64,000 nucleotides of DNA. Origin: Adiantum capillus-veneris. Taxonomy: Eukaryota > Streptophyta > Polypodiopsida > Polypodiales > Pteridaceae. The position numbers and the translations under genes were made by a program. Below, piece by piece: positions 1 to 11,367 of the stretch; position 1 is the first letter of the stretch; every line of letters starts with the position of its first letter. Where the stretch lies: contig CM043960.1 in NCBI GenBank assembly GCA_014529385.2, positions 77,973,910-78,037,909 on the forward strand. The letters run 5' to 3'. A model generated the notes under the pieces. It ran no database searches, was not told the origin of the DNA, and saw nothing but the letters and a program-made list of their open reading frames with translations.

Positions 1-2141
1 TAGAGAGAGAGTCTTGTGATCATGTGAGTCGCGCAATGCAAATTGAATTCAAAATGTCCAGTGCCCACTAAATCCTTGTTGAAACAACTAGTTACTGACC
101 CTCCATTTCTAGGGATGCGGTTTTGGCCTAGGTGTTCATATATGTGTTGGGGTCCTTATACAAGTGACACTAAACATGAGAAAAAAAATGGAAAATCATG
201 AGAGTACTAAGGGCAAATCTTTCATGCACTTGAGAGGTTCATATCTACTTCTTGCCGTGTATGTTATGTATGCAATTCGTAACGGGTCATGGATCATGAT
301 TCTCATTGCAACGTAGAATATGCCAATAAGAAATAGATATATGAGCTCATCACCTTTGACTATAATAACATGCATGGTCTGAAGATCTCTCTTCGGTTGA
401 TCTCTCTCTATAGGCTATGCGATGATGTGTACTGCTACCAATCTTGCATACGAGAAGGAGGGTGAGATCCAAGCAATTAAGAGATAGTAGCAAAGACTCC
501 AAGGCAAATTGTACTCTAATATTGAAACTGATGTCAAAGCCAAAGACATGAATTTGGGTCATTGGATGGGGGTTGGGGATGGAGAGAGAGAGAGAGGGAC
601 ACTCTTTATCAATGGTGTCCCTATGGTGCATATGAGTGCATCAAATGATTCATAGGTTCTCCTTCCTTTGCTATGAGGTCTTACTATCATTAGCTCGATG
701 GAGAGACTTGCTGATCTATAAAAACATTTTAACACACAATATTGGAGCACTGATTGTATGGCTGGTGTTACACATAAATAGCATTAAAGAACCATGACTT
801 TGTAGTCCTAGATCGCTAAAGATTTCACATTTGTTGCCGATTCTAGCCCGTCAAACACAACACGTCAAAACTTCTTAATGAGCGGTTAGGGTTCTACCCC
901 AACTTGTGAAGACGTGCCCTTAGCTAGAAGAAAGGGGGTGGGGAGGAGGCTGATCGATAGCACTATTCATGCACGATGGTGGAAGAGAAAACATAAGACG
1001 ACAACAATGTAATAATGGATGTCGACTAGGCTCTCAACGGCGTGGTGGCTATATACTGCAAACAATAAGGGCATTGTGACTCAAGATCTGAGCAACAAAG
1101 AGGGGATGCTCCCTCCCCAAGCCCCTTTTCCTTATTTCGCCTTTCCTCTCTCTTTTTAATGCTCACTCACTGCATCTCTACTTGTGTCAATATCCCCACG
1201 CCGCCACTTACCAGGCTGAGGCTACCAATGGGGGGTTGTTGCCATGGATTTGAAACAAGGGTGTTCTGCAAATTCGGGCACCTACACTTGCAACTTGAAG
1301 GCCTGCATCATCTCAATTGAAAATTAAAGCTCATGGGTACTTTGTTTTTTTGTGTAATTCGGAGTTAGGGTCTTAGGGTTGTTTCAACACTCTTTCAGCA
1401 ATTGCAAAGTGAGAATTTAGTCTCCAATCGCACAATTAACCATGCTTGAAACTTGAAGGCATGTTGCATTATGCAAGATAGTGACATCGGTGAACATGTA
1501 CACATTGTAATGTTGTTCATCACTCACGAACTCTTTGCAATGCTTTGGTAGAGATTTACATCAAATGGGCCGTTCTTTTGAAAACAAAAAAGGTTTATGA
1601 TGATCTATTTTTTTGGTCTCCTTGAATGTACCGATTGCAAGACATGCTCAACATATATAAAACAAGTCCATGAACACTTGCCTACTTTTAGCGGATGCAT
1701 AGTGAGAATTCTTCCCAAAATGTTGTCACCTTTGCTAGCACCCTGAAGGCATGTGGCATTACATAACATGTGTGAAGGTGGGCTGTGGTCTCCTAGAATT
1801 CATTGATTTCAGGTTATGGGAAAATGGACAAGTGGGGAGCACTTGACAACGTTCAGTATGTATGACAAATACAGTGTACGTTTAAAGTCTTCAAAAGCTT
1901 AAGGTGAGAATTTTGTCCATACTATGGGGTCTCTAGGGATGCATTGATACAAAGGTATACCCATAGAGGCAAATCATGGAAGCATGGGACTATTTTGTGT
2001 GAATGCAAAGTGAAATTTTGTGTGAAAGCCAAAATGTGGGGGATCAAATTGATGAGTACACAATGATGATGCTAAATGGGACTCATTAGGTAGAAAATAA
2101 GGTGCAGGATAGTGTAAAGGGTGCTGAGGATAAACAAATGC
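1..2141. other. Unassigned non-coding DNA
   Basis: I see no recognisable gene, LTR or RNA here. Open frames on both strands are short and show no conserved domain. A short GA run lies near 582-596. The stretch may be old transposon debris, but nothing in it proves that. Confidence 0.5.
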
Positions 2142-2331
2142 AAGGAAGGAGATGTGAAGGTGGATAGATAGAAGCAAGGAGAGGCGATAGCTACAACAAG
2201 CGTAGAGTGGCCATTGGCTATAATGCAATTATAGCCAATGAAGGAAGGAGATGTGAAGGTGGATAGATAGAAGCAAGGAGAGGCGATAGCTACAACAAGC
2301 GTAGAGTGGCCATTGGCTATAATGCAATTAT
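2142..2331. repeat. 99-bp tandem duplication (two copies)
   Basis: Bases 2142-2232 recur almost without change at 2241-2331, a period of 99 bp. The unit begins AAGGAAGGAGATGTGAAGG and ends AATGCAATTAT. The near identity shows a recent local duplication. The spacer between the copies completes the hairpin listed separately at 2213-2239. Confidence 0.9.
2213..2239. other. Short perfect hairpin at the duplication junction
   Basis: ATTGGCTAT (2213-2221) and ATAGCCAAT (2231-2239) are perfect 9-bp inverted arms around a 9-nt loop. The second copy of the duplication lacks the right arm, so the hairpin sits only at the junction between copies. Confidence 0.7.
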
Positions 2332-3107
2332 TATAGGGTATGGAAATAAACATGAGCAGGGCAAAGAGCCTCTCAAATATTTGCCAAGGATGTAATTAGT
2401 GAGAGTGATTCAGAGAGATGCTTTAATGGGAACTGGGAAGCTATGGGCTCTTTTTAGAGGAGGTGAAGCAAAAAATTATCTCCAAGTACAATCCACATCT
2501 TAAGGCATGTGGGATCATTATCCTCTATTTAATAATATTTTTTTGGCAGCTTACCTCCACATACCAAGACAGTCTCTCTATTGGGTGGCTACCCATTTGG
2601 TTGTCTTAAGAGAGCTTCCAGTTGAAGAACTTATTAGAGATTTTAGGGGTGATATGCTCACAATTAAAATAGCCAAGAGACTACCACTACCTTGTCGAGG
2701 CATAAAGAATTTTTGCACATGTTTTCACCTTGGAGGGTCACCGTAGATTAGGCAGCGTAAATAGATAGTTATCGCATGTACCAAACTTCTCGGGTGGGTC
2801 AAGGGTGTCCACACCTCTCACTTGCATTATTTACATTATAGAAAGCTCAAACACATTCCCTAGAACCAAAAGAAGCCACTTGGAACCATATCTAAGGTCT
2901 TGACACCCTATCCATGCATGTACGTGTGTCTGACTGTCGGCACGCAAGCATGACTATTTACATTTGTACATGTCGCATCTTTTTTAAAAATTAAAACCAC
3001 TTTGCAAAGCTCCCAAATGCATGTATTTACATCCATTTATACATATGCTTATTCATATAGATGCTACTTTGTACACGCCAAAAGCGGTCTATAATCATTG
3101 CCCACAT
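2332..3107. other. Unassigned DNA left of the Tat-type remnant
   Basis: No recognisable gene. A 79-codon + frame at 2507-2746 has no motif I recognise. Because the gypsy remnant to the right is on the minus strand, its 3' untranslated region and 3' LTR would be expected here, but I cannot delimit an LTR. Confidence 0.4.
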
Positions 3108-4252
3108 CTAGGTAGAGCATTCATGCTTAACCAAGAGACTATTTGCATCTAGAACCACATTCCTTGCAAAATATTTCTTCAATCTATAACCATTTATTCT
3201 ATAGAGTAAACGTTCCCCTAACAAAGTTTCCAACTCATATGTGCCATTAGGAAATACATGCTTCGCTTTGTATGGACCCAACCATTTGTCCCTCAACTTC
3301 TTTTGAAAAGTAAAATCCAAGCGAGAGTCATACTTCACCACTAGGTCTCCCTCTTTAATATCTTTCTCTGGCAGCCTCTTATCCATTTTCTCCATCCTTG
3401 TCTCTGCTTGTTGAAGATAATAATCATTGGATTTCTCTCTATTCATTTGCAACAACTCTAGAGAAAAATTTATTTCGTGTAGCTTGTCATTATGCGAACC
3501 TTGCATTTTTCGCAACAACTTCAAGGCATCCAACTGCACCTGTATGGGCATAAGAGCTTCCTTTCCATAAACAAGCTCATATGGCGTAAACTATGTCGAC
3601 ACTCTATACGCAGTTCTATAAGCCCACAAACACTTTTCCAAGTCCAAGTCCCACTCTTTAGGATGCTCTCTAGCATACTTTGATAGCATCTTCACAATTT
3701 GACCATTGCAATTTTCAACCAGCCCATTGCATTGTGGGTAGTAAGGAGAACAATGCCTATGTTTAATTTTCAAGTTCTCCATGAGAGCAGCAACACGTTT
3801 TCCCCTAAACCTAGGTCCACGATCAGAAATGATAACCATAGGAGCCCCAAACCTTCAACACACCTGTTCATACAAAAAAGAAGCCACTCTTCCTGCTGTT
3901 ACATCTTTTACAGCTCTTACTTCCACCCACTTTATCAAATAGTCCACAACCACAAGGATATACCTTTTTCCATTGTTGGTCCTTGGCGTTGGACCTATAG
4001 CATCCACTCCCCATTTTGCAAATGCATCAAAATACATTATAGATTTTTGAAGCTCAACCAAAAGCTTTTGATATTGCAAACACTTCGCATTCATGGCATG
4101 ACTTGCACCAAAAATAGGTATCTCTCATCATAGAGGGCCAACAATAACCTACTCTCAAAATACGAAAGACAACCTGATCCTTGCCTCGATGACCTGTTTC
4201 TTCATGGAAATGCTCCAAAATCAAGCCTATCTCTTCTTTGTATGGCACTTTT
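3108..4252 (-). pseudogene. Integrase of element X (decayed)
   Basis: This is the retroelement integrase, which inserts the cDNA into the genome. The N-terminal zinc domain is readable at about 4248-4080 (HFHEETGHRG followed by CKSCHEC). The catalytic core follows with GVDAIGP (first Asp), ISDRGPRF (second Asp) and NGLVEN (Glu), and the C-terminal GPY-like part reads DKWLGPYKAKHVFPNGTYEL. In-frame stops lie at 3855-3857 (TGA) and 3591-3593 (TAG), and the frame shifts near 4080 between zinc domain and core. The wording of the core matches the Tat/Athila branch rather than the chromoviruses. The solo LTR at 4253 cuts it from the RNase H region. Confidence 0.85.
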
Positions 4253-4661
4253 TGTTAAGTATGGAGCCTGATTTACCCTTGTAATTTTAAGTATTAAAAA
4301 TGCACATTTTTAAGGCCCCCTTATGAGGAGAAGCCATCGTGCCGCGTGAAGAAAAAATCACTGGGCCGAAAACAAAAATTTTCACGGCCAGTCTTGAGCA
4401 AATTCCTTTTTCATAGAAATATTCCTTTTTGCCGGAATATTATGGCCGGACGGCGGCCGAAAAGTGGTCGAAAAACGGCCGGTTGTTTGGCCGGTCGGTG
4501 GCCGGTGGCCAAATTCAATGGCCGGTGGCCAATTTCAAAGACGGACTTGTCTTCTCAAGGGCGGCCACACATGGGCGGATTGGAGGGTCTGGATTTGGAC
4601 TTGTCTACACAAGGGCGGCTACACATAGCTGCCTCTCATGAGAGAGGGCAACCCTTTTGGC

Positions 4662-4669
4662 CTATAAAA
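4662..4669 (+). promoter_or_regulatory. TATA box of the solo LTR
   Basis: CTATAAAA lies in the context GGCCTATAAAAGGAGGCC, downstream of the GC-rich U3 minisatellite. The same box is found at the matching place in the two LTRs of the full copia element, where it would start the genomic RNA. Confidence 0.6.
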
Positions 4670-4875
4670 GGAGGCCTCTTCTACACACAAAAACGGATTG
4701 TGAAGCATTGTGCTGCATTGTGAAGTTGATGTGAGGTGGTGAGAGTGAAGAAAGTTAGGAGCTCCAAAAGGGTATAATCCCTTTGTAATCTACTTCTTGT
4801 TTTGAAGTACTAAAGCCATTGAGTGGCTGCTTTCCCATGGACATAGCCCACAATAGGTGAATCACGTATATCGTG

Positions 4876-4879
<4 letters not shown>

Positions 4880-4929
<50 letters not shown>
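4880..4929. repeat. (CT)25 microsatellite inside the solo LTR
   Basis: An uninterrupted CT run downstream of the TATA box. The same position carries about 30 GA units in the LTR at 12132 and 8 in the LTR at 16998, read on the other strand, so the tract is an inherited, length-variable part of this LTR family. Confidence 0.95.
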
Positions 4930-4932
<3 letters not shown>

Positions 4933-5022
4933 CTACTCTATAATCTCTCGTGTGTGAAAATTATCTCTCTCCATGAAGTAAACTACTCTAATATCTACTT
5001 AGCTACGCCCTATTTCCTAACA

Positions 5023-5894
5023 CTTTTCTCAAAATGCTATCCTTGTCATAAAGCATGAGATCCTCACCTCCTAATGTGTAGTTTCTCTCTTTGCAACTAT
5101 TCTCTTACGTAGAACCTTTGACATGCCCTTTGGACATCGCCCTTTACCAAGAAATACTTCTACATCTTGCAATGATTCCCTTTGTGCATACAAGGCTTCC
5201 TTGACCTTTAAAGGGATACCAAGGCATCCAACTTTTCCCTGGTCAACTCATCAACTTCTTTATTCTTCTCACAAGGAACATGCTTAAACTCTATCTTCTC
5301 AAACTCATGTAAATGCTTCTTGATGCCATAGAACCACTTCTTCAAATTGTCTTTCTTAACATCCACAAACCAAGCAACTGATTCATGACTAGCAACACAT
5401 CCCCTTTTGCAACGACCCTCTTCAATCCAAACTCCAGACACTGCTTCAACCCAAGGAAAAGCATGAGATACTCAGCCTCATTGTTACTTTTAGTTTCATC
5501 AAGATTGTAAGCTCTAGAAAAGATTGCATCGCTTTTTGGGTTCTTAATGACTACCCCACCACTTGCCTTTTGAAGAACTTTCTCGTATGCACCATCAAAC
5601 ATCATTGTATACACATTCGTAATATCTACTTCCTCTTCATGGGTAAGATGGAAGCTCCCTTCCCTTATGTACCACTATGTCCGCGAGGTGATCTGTAAGA
5701 AAATGATCTACTTTAAACTCAAAATCATACTCTTGAAGCTCAAAAGTCCACTTTAAGATGCACTTGCTAGGCTTTAAATGTTGTACTACATTCGGCAAAA
5801 TGTTTGATGTGGTGAGCACATAGAACTTTTGGGACAGCAGATAGGTTTTGAAGCTACAACAAGCAAGAACCAAGGCAAAGACCCACTGTTCCAT
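5023..5894 (-). pseudogene. Dual RNase H region of element X
   Basis: On the minus strand, 5894-5637 reads as the classical RNase H that follows RT (MEQWVFALVLACCSFKTYLL, later FELQEYDFEFKVDHF). Next, 5614-5208 gives a second RNase H: TMMFDGAYEKV for the first acidic residue, SNNEAEYLMLFLGL with the catalytic Glu, and a GDVLLVMNQLLGLW segment. RNase H removes genomic RNA during cDNA synthesis. A tandem archaeal-type copy is known from Tat/Ogre elements. Between 5207 and 5023 a linker leads to the integrase. The second domain changes frame around 5342-5440, so the copy is dead. Confidence 0.75.
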
Positions 5895-6693
5895 TTCTGT
5901 CTAGGAGAACTTGCTTACATTCTTCATCTTGCTCTCAAAATAAAATGTCTTGAAGCTCCTACCCTGCTTTTGTAAGAGCACCAACCCAAAAGCTACTGAC
6001 CCCACACTAATAGATACATAGAAAATCGATTGCAAGTTGAAAGGGATCACTATTGGTAAAGCACACAATACCTCCTTGATACCATCAAAAGCCTATTGCA
6101 TGTCTTCATTCCACTCAAACCCTTGAATTCTTTGACTCAATTTTTGGAGAGGATACCACATACTAACATAGCATCCAAAAAAAAAGTGACAAGTACCTGA
6201 GCTTATGCACAAATGATGTCAAATCCTTCGTGTTGCTGGGCGGATCCATAAGCAACAAAGCCTTAAATTTCTCTGGGTTGTCTTCTATTCCATTTTGGGA
6301 AATCACATGTCCTAGCAAATGGACTCTGGCATGAGCAAACTTACACTTCTTTGGGTTGAGTTGCCCAGCCTCTTGTTGAAGCCTTTCAAAACTCAACCTC
6401 AAATTCTCCAAATGTGTGACCCTGGAGCTATAACATCCAATGTCATCCATGAAAACTCAAATGAACTTACCCAAGTAGGGATGAAACACTCTATTCATCC
6501 ATCCTTGGAATGTAGCATATGCATTAACCAGCCCAAAATGCATTCTTTTGGGCAAAAAAACCCCAAGGAGTAATGAAGGTCGTCTTCAATCGATCTTCAA
6601 TCGCTATCAAGATACGAAAGTAGCCAAAAAATCCATCCATGATTGAGTAACGTTCATGACCTGCAACCTAATTGAGGATTTCATCTAGGAAGG
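5895..6693 (-). pseudogene. Reverse transcriptase of element X (decayed, 5'-truncated)
   Basis: The minus strand gives, in order, YSIMDGFFGY (motif A, catalytic Asp), IEDRLKTTFITPWG, a FGLVNAYATFQ stretch, FMDDI (motif C, catalytic Asp pair), then LNPKKCKFAH and LLGHVISQNGI. These are the standard RT blocks of Ty3/gypsy. Frames change several times between 6163 and 6690. The 5' part is missing because the 3' LTR of element Y begins at 6694. This is a fragment of the RT, not a functional gene. Confidence 0.8.
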
Positions 6694-7916
6694 TGTAACA
6701 TTTAATGGCCTAGCAACTTTTGTGTAGCGGAAAATAGCATGAACATAGTTGGCATTTCATTAGAATAGATTCCTAATGAGCATAACAAGAGTGCTTGGGT
6801 GGAGAGAGCAACAAAAAGCATAACACCTAGTTAGATAAGCATGAACAATACTTCAAAAGAGATAGAAATTAAGCTATTGACAACAGTTGAGGAAAATTTG
6901 TATTATAGGTCTCCCCCATCAAGGAAGAAATTGTACAATACAATTCTTTATGTTCCTTCAATAAATAGCTAGTGCAAAGAAGATGGAAGCTTCAAGCACT
7001 AGAAAACACTTTAAAACACAACATCAATTCCCTCATGGTCTCAGACCCAAGACCTCACACACCTTCGAAGATGGTGAGAGGTAGCGGGGTATGAGAGTAG
7101 ATTGAGAGGAAGAAGGAGTAGTCTTATGAGAAAGATGTACATCTCCTCACATAATCAGTCATATTAGCATAGCATAGCTTAGTTATTAGCATGGTAGAGG
7201 AGATGAGCATGCATTGAAGCTTGGCTCTTGGTTGGATTTGCATCACAAAACCAAGAGTTGTTGGTGTAGGCCTCCCTTCTCACAAGCTTGGAGTAGGTGA
7301 TAAGCTTTCCATTAAACCTTGAGAAGGAGAGTGTAAGGTCTCTACTTTCGAAATTCACACAAGTTCTATTACGCATTTGAATTTTTTTAAATCATCACTC
7401 ATTATTTAAGATATTCGAGTTCAAATTATGAATCGTAGGCTAAGAAAACCTAGAATTTAAAATTTACGCTACAAAATTCTGACATGTTTAGCTATGTGAA
7501 TCATTAATTAACTTATTGTAAGACTTATTTACTGATTGTAGAATTTTCTTTTACTATTGTAAAGTTAATATAAGACTGTAAATTTTAACTTAAAAATGTA
7601 AAGTAAATTATCATTAAGGAAATAAAATAATTATAAAGACAAAAGAATACACAGGGATGACAAATGAAGGCACATGGACTCACCTGGACTCACATAGGAG
7701 GGGACAAAGTGGGACACACTGTCACATGAAAAGGAGAGGCTAGTCTTGACCAATCATAATGAGGGGGGGCTGTGTGGCCTTATCTTTTGATGATAATGAC
7801 AAAGTGGTCAAGCTGATGGGTACCACAAGGGTACCAAAAACGCGGGTATGATTTTTGAGGGAAAAAAATAATAATTATTTTTTTAAGAAAAAAATTTTGG
7901 ACGTTTTCTTTTCTGC

Positions 7917-7924
7917 TATAAATA
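7917..7924 (+). promoter_or_regulatory. Putative TATA box in the 2.8-kb insertion
   Basis: TATAAATA in the context TTCTGCTATAAATAGAGC. It precedes a run of short hairpin-like words (AGCACTCACGAAGTGCT) and would suit an LTR U3-R border on the + strand. Confidence 0.5.
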
Positions 7925-8065
7925 GAGCATCTATGCTCACACTTTAGACATAGAGATTTCCTCTATAGCACTCACGAAGTGCTACCACTTCTCTTAGAGA
8001 GAAGGCATCCACAAACCACTAAGAGAGCAAAAACTCTAGTGGACTAATAAGGTGCGTATTAATTA

Positions 8066-8489
8066 AGAATTCAATTAACTTTAGGAATGATGTATGTGTG
8101 CTATCTCTTACTCTAATCTCTCTAATAGATTAGTAAGATTCAATTAAATTTAAGAAAGATATGTGTGTGTGTGTGTTATCTCCTACTCTAATCTCTCTAA
8201 TAGATAGTAAGATTCAATTAGTTTTAAGAAAGATATGCGTGTATGTGTGCTATCTCTTACTCTAATTTCTCTAATAGATTAGTAAGATTCAATTAGCTTT
8301 AAGAAGGATATGTGTGTGTGCGTGCTATTTCTTACTCTAATTTCTCTAATAGATTAGTAAGATTCAATTAGCTTTAGAAAAGAATGTGTGTGTGTTCTCT
8401 TTTACTCTAATCTTCTAATGGATTAGTAAGATTCAATTAACTTTAAAAAGATGTGTGTGTATGTTTTCTCTTACTCTAATCTCTCTAAG
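8066..8489. repeat. About six tandem copies of a 70-75 bp unit
   Basis: Each unit reads roughly AAGATTCAATTAGCTTTAAG, then a GT-rich stretch, then TCTTACTCTAATCTCTCTAATAGATTAGT. Copies differ by single bases and by the length of the TG run inside them. The array lies about 150 bp downstream of the TATA box of the insertion. Confidence 0.9.
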
Positions 8490-8943
8490 TATACCTACTC
8501 TCTCTAGTTAGTACATCTTCACTATTAACTTATGTATAGTTAATTGAAAGTTAATACATAAGAGAAGTCATCATATTCTTATTATACATAATGAAATTCT
8601 CATTCAACAATTTTATTGTCAATTAGATTAAGTAGAATTTTTAATAATACTAAAAATTGATTTAGTTGAAGTATAGAAATGGAAGTTAGAATTGGATTAG
8701 AAACGTCATGCATAAAAGTAATGCAGTCCTAAACTTTCACTCGTAGTTTACACACTTAATTTTTGATTAATTAAGATTAACAAATATTTGATGTATAGAA
8801 ATTAGATATAGAACAACAACACTAAGTGTGAATCCGAGTTGGCGAGGGTTCAAATTACAGACTCTCTTTGGAAACAAGGAGATTACTAGGGATACTGACC
8901 AATTTAAAGTTCTAAGTGTATAACATAAGTGTAGTACAAAAAA

Positions 8944-9294
8944 ATGGCTCCAAAGCGTGCTCGAACCCAAGGTGCTAATGATCATGAAGCTGGTACAAGT
9001 AACGGTGGAACTCCTGCGGAACATGCTATGTCTCCACCAATCGGACCAATCAGAGTTATGGTACATGTTAGTATTGCAGTTCAAGTTATGCATCATTGCA
9101 TATGCGAGACCATAGAAATATATTATTTACCTTATGAAAAGAAAACACGGATCGAAACCACGGGGCTTAACCCCAAGAAACTCGGCATATGTTTGACAAG
9201 TAGGAAAGATTGTCTGGTTAAACTGGTTGCTATAGGAAAGAATGCTTGTCCAAAACCTTCGGTATGGTTTCTCTCCAGTCTCTCTACTTATTAG
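8944..9294 (+). CDS. Gag-like N-terminal fragment in the insertion
   Basis: A 116-codon frame opening MAPKRARTQG and continuing with a hydrophilic, Ala/Thr/Gly-rich stretch to about residue 40. Gag proteins of plant chromoviruses commonly open in this way. After that the product no longer resembles gag and no CCHC knuckle follows, so at best the first part of a gag was kept. It lies well inside the insertion, which argues that the element is more than a bare LTR. The similarity is in composition only, and a chance frame is possible. Confidence 0.35.
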   Translation: MAPKRARTQGANDHEAGTSNGGTPAEHAMSPPIGPIRVMVHVSIAVQVMHHCICETIEIYYLPYEKKTRIETTGLNPKKLGICLTSRKDCLVKLVAIGKNACPKPSVWFLSSLSTY

Positions 9295-9310
9295 CGCTGG
9301 TATTATGTGG

Positions 9311-9490
9311 CAGTTTTCGAGGCGTGAGATGACTCCCAGGATGGCACCACTGATGCTGTGGTGGGAGTACACCCAGATTAGCCCAGCTGGATACTGCAGT
9401 TTTGTTTTGCCGTGGCGTGAGGATGATGCCTAGATTGGCACCGTTGTTGCTGTGGCGGGAGTACGTCCACATTAGCACAACGAGTACTTG
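9311..9490. repeat. Two diverged tandem copies of a ~95-bp unit
   Basis: The words GGCGTGAG.ATGA, GATGGCACC or GATTGGCACC, TGCTGTGG.GGGAGTAC and CACATTAGC or CAGATTAGC occur twice in the same order, first from about 9311 and again from about 9405. Both copies lie inside the 2.8-kb insertion. Confidence 0.7.
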
Positions 9491-11030
9491 TCGAGCGGTA
9501 TGGGACGCTCATGAGGACAAGGGTTTTTATAAATAATGTATATATCGATCGGACATAATAGCGCCAGTAGAGATTCTTGAGTGAACCTAATCCAAGGGTT
9601 GTTGGTTTAAAATTGGACGACTTCTTGTTTGACTATTGTTTGTAATACTGTTTGAAGGGCTGTTTTAACGAACCAGTATCATAAATAAAGTAAAGGAACA
9701 TGTATGTTTAAACAATGTGGTAGTAATTAGACAACAAAAGAAGGGTGAGTGTGGTGTGGAAAGTGGGAGAATGATACCCCGACGGTATCATTCTATGGAC
9801 GGGTGGACCCGATGAGTCGAGTAACTTTCCAACGCTAGAAATTATTTTTTTAAGTCATAAATCTTAAAAGAGACAAACCTTGGCGGCTATGCTTCTGAAA
9901 CATGGGGAAAAAAGCGCACAGGTTGGTCACTCTAAGATTTATACTTTTAGGTATAATTGATTATAGATAGTTTTTAGATAGGGTTATGGTGGTCACACTC
10001 CGCCATAGCGAGATAGGACCAATCCTTCACTAACGGTTCATGCCCGTGGCTACGTAGTAGCTAAGGCAATGTCCGTTGGTTTTTCCTTCTCAGGATTGGA
10101 GACCTATCAAAGGTACTCCGCTCCTCTCAAAAAGGGGCAGGGACCTCACAGAGAGAGAGAGTCTTCTTGCTTTCACACATGAGCTAGTGTGAGTGTGTGT
10201 GGAATAATGCCTTGAGAAATTCAGCCCCCCCCCTCTCTCTCTTAGTTGACCCCTCATGAAAATTACTCATGCTGACACCCCATTGGACCTCTCCAGGCTT
10301 AGCCAATAGGATTTAAGAAGCATAAGTGATTTTCTTCTGACATGTATTCCCCTTTCCCCTTTTGTGAGAGCTTTAGGTTATTAATTAATGCAACTAAACT
10401 CTCATTGGACCCCTTTGTCTCTTGGCCAATAGGGAGCAGGCAAGCCATTAGGCTGTTGAGGACCCCTTGGGAGACTGTCCAATATTCTTCTAGAGAGCTT
10501 AATTATAATTGGTTCTTTTTATTAAGTGTTTTTAGTTGAATTAAACTAGATTTACTCTAGCCTAATTCTCATTGGTCCACCTCCATGGCCATCCAATAGG
10601 ATTTGAGTGCACCTTGTGGGCATCTGGGCTAGGGAGCTGACATGTGTCCCTCATTCCCTTCGTGTAAAGGAAGCTTGTGTATGTGTGCGTGTTTCTCTCT
10701 CATCCCCTACTTGCAAGGCTCGCTCCCTCCTATGTAGGAATCATGAAGACTACTAAGCTTTGACCATTGGACACAACCTTTAATTTTTGGAACCTTAGCA
10801 TTTTGGAAGTCTTAATGGGCTGAACCTTAGGGTCTTTAAAGACCATTGTTGCACATTGCTCTTTTGTAGATGGCCCCCCCTTTGGATCCCTATTTTCCCT
10901 CCTTTGGATCCCTACTGTGGCCGGTCTACCAGCTTAACCAATATTTTGGCTTTTTTTCCCTTGGCACTTTCCCATATTAAATGATCAGTTTAAAATCATT
11001 TAGGAGAAGTAGATATTAGTTATTATGACA

Positions 11031-11044
11031 TTGCTTCTCTCTTG
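11031..11044 (-). other. Polypurine tract of element Y
   Basis: On the minus strand the bases just upstream of the LTR are AAGAGAGAAGCAA, directly before TGTCATAATAAC. A purine-rich run at this place primes plus-strand cDNA in LTR elements and helps fix the LTR border. Confidence 0.6.
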
Positions 11045-11367
11045 AAATCATAGTCTTCCTCGACTATGGGGTAGAGAAGATAAAGCCTATTCATTAGTCC
11101 TTTTTCTAGCAGGTAGAGGATCCCTATCTTTCCCTACGACATCGTTCCAGAGTGGATGACTAATCCATTTGGCGCTTGAGAGCCTAAGCTGCCGCAAGCA
11201 TGTCTACACATGAGTCTTATCAATATTCCATAGTAGAGTGACAAGCTGTACTTGGTGTTTGGGAGACGTCGTCTCCACAAACTTGATTCTAAGCATGCAT
11301 ACTACTTCACATTTGTGCACAATAAAGAAAAAGAGAGTCTTATAAGACAAAAACTTTGTACATTTTC

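Larger units (their letters stand above)
4253..5022 (+). mobile_element. Solo LTR of a copia element, with CTTTT target duplication
   Basis: It begins TGTTAAGTATGGAGCCTGAT and ends CCTAACA. It is flanked by CTTTT at 4248-4252 and 5023-5027, the 5-bp target-site duplication of an LTR element. It is a diverged copy, in opposite orientation, of the LTRs at 12132-12982 and 16998-17824. It shares their GGCC-rich minisatellite, TATA box and CT microsatellite. No internal region remains, so it is a solo LTR left by recombination between two LTRs. It sits inside the integrase of element X. Confidence 0.93.
3108..6693 (-). mobile_element. Ty3/gypsy remnant, Tat-like (element X)
   Basis: Read on the minus strand from right to left, the order is RT (6693-5895), classical RNase H (about 5894-5637), a second archaeal-type RNase H (about 5614-5208) and integrase (4248-3108). 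That is the pol order of Ty3/gypsy, and the extra RNase H is the hallmark of the plant Tat/Ogre lineage. The remnant has stop codons and frameshifts. It is split by a solo LTR at 4253-5022 and cut on its 5' side at 6694 by the LTR of element Y. Gag, protease and both of its own LTRs are not seen. Confidence 0.8.
7332..10150 (+). mobile_element. 2.8-kb TG...CA insertion in the Y LTR (solo LTR-like or non-autonomous)
   Basis: The insertion begins TGTAAGGTCTC and ends GGGACCTCACA. It is flanked by GAGAG on both sides (7327-7331 and 10151-10155). The related LTR at 57601-60535 shows the uninterrupted site (GAGAAGGAGAGAGAGTC on its minus strand). It holds a TATA box, a six-copy tandem repeat, a gag-like start and a two-copy repeat, but I find no duplicated end segment that would make two LTRs. 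It may be one very long solo LTR or a truncated non-autonomous element. Because GAGAG lies in a GA-rich stretch, the target duplication alone is weak. Confidence 0.65.
6694..11030 (-). mobile_element. 3' LTR of gypsy element Y, split by an insertion
   Basis: On the + strand it starts TGTAACATTTAATGG and ends TTATTATGACA; read in sense it runs TGTCATAATAAC to CATTAAATGTTACA. Homologous LTRs lie at 24254-25808 (minus, solo) and 57601-60535 (plus, followed by a primer-binding site). The LTR proper is 6694-7331 plus 10151-11030, about 1.5 kb. The 7332-10150 part is foreign and is listed separately. A purine tract and the element's integrase tail follow immediately on the right, as expected for a minus-strand 3' LTR. 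Confidence 0.85.

Noticed and set aside
9800-9835. GATGAGTC in the 2.8-kb insertion as a hammerhead ribozyme (retrozyme)
   Set aside because: The core needs CTGATGA, a stem, then CGAAAC. Here GATGAGTC is followed by GAGTAAC and no proper stem II or GAAA can be drawn.
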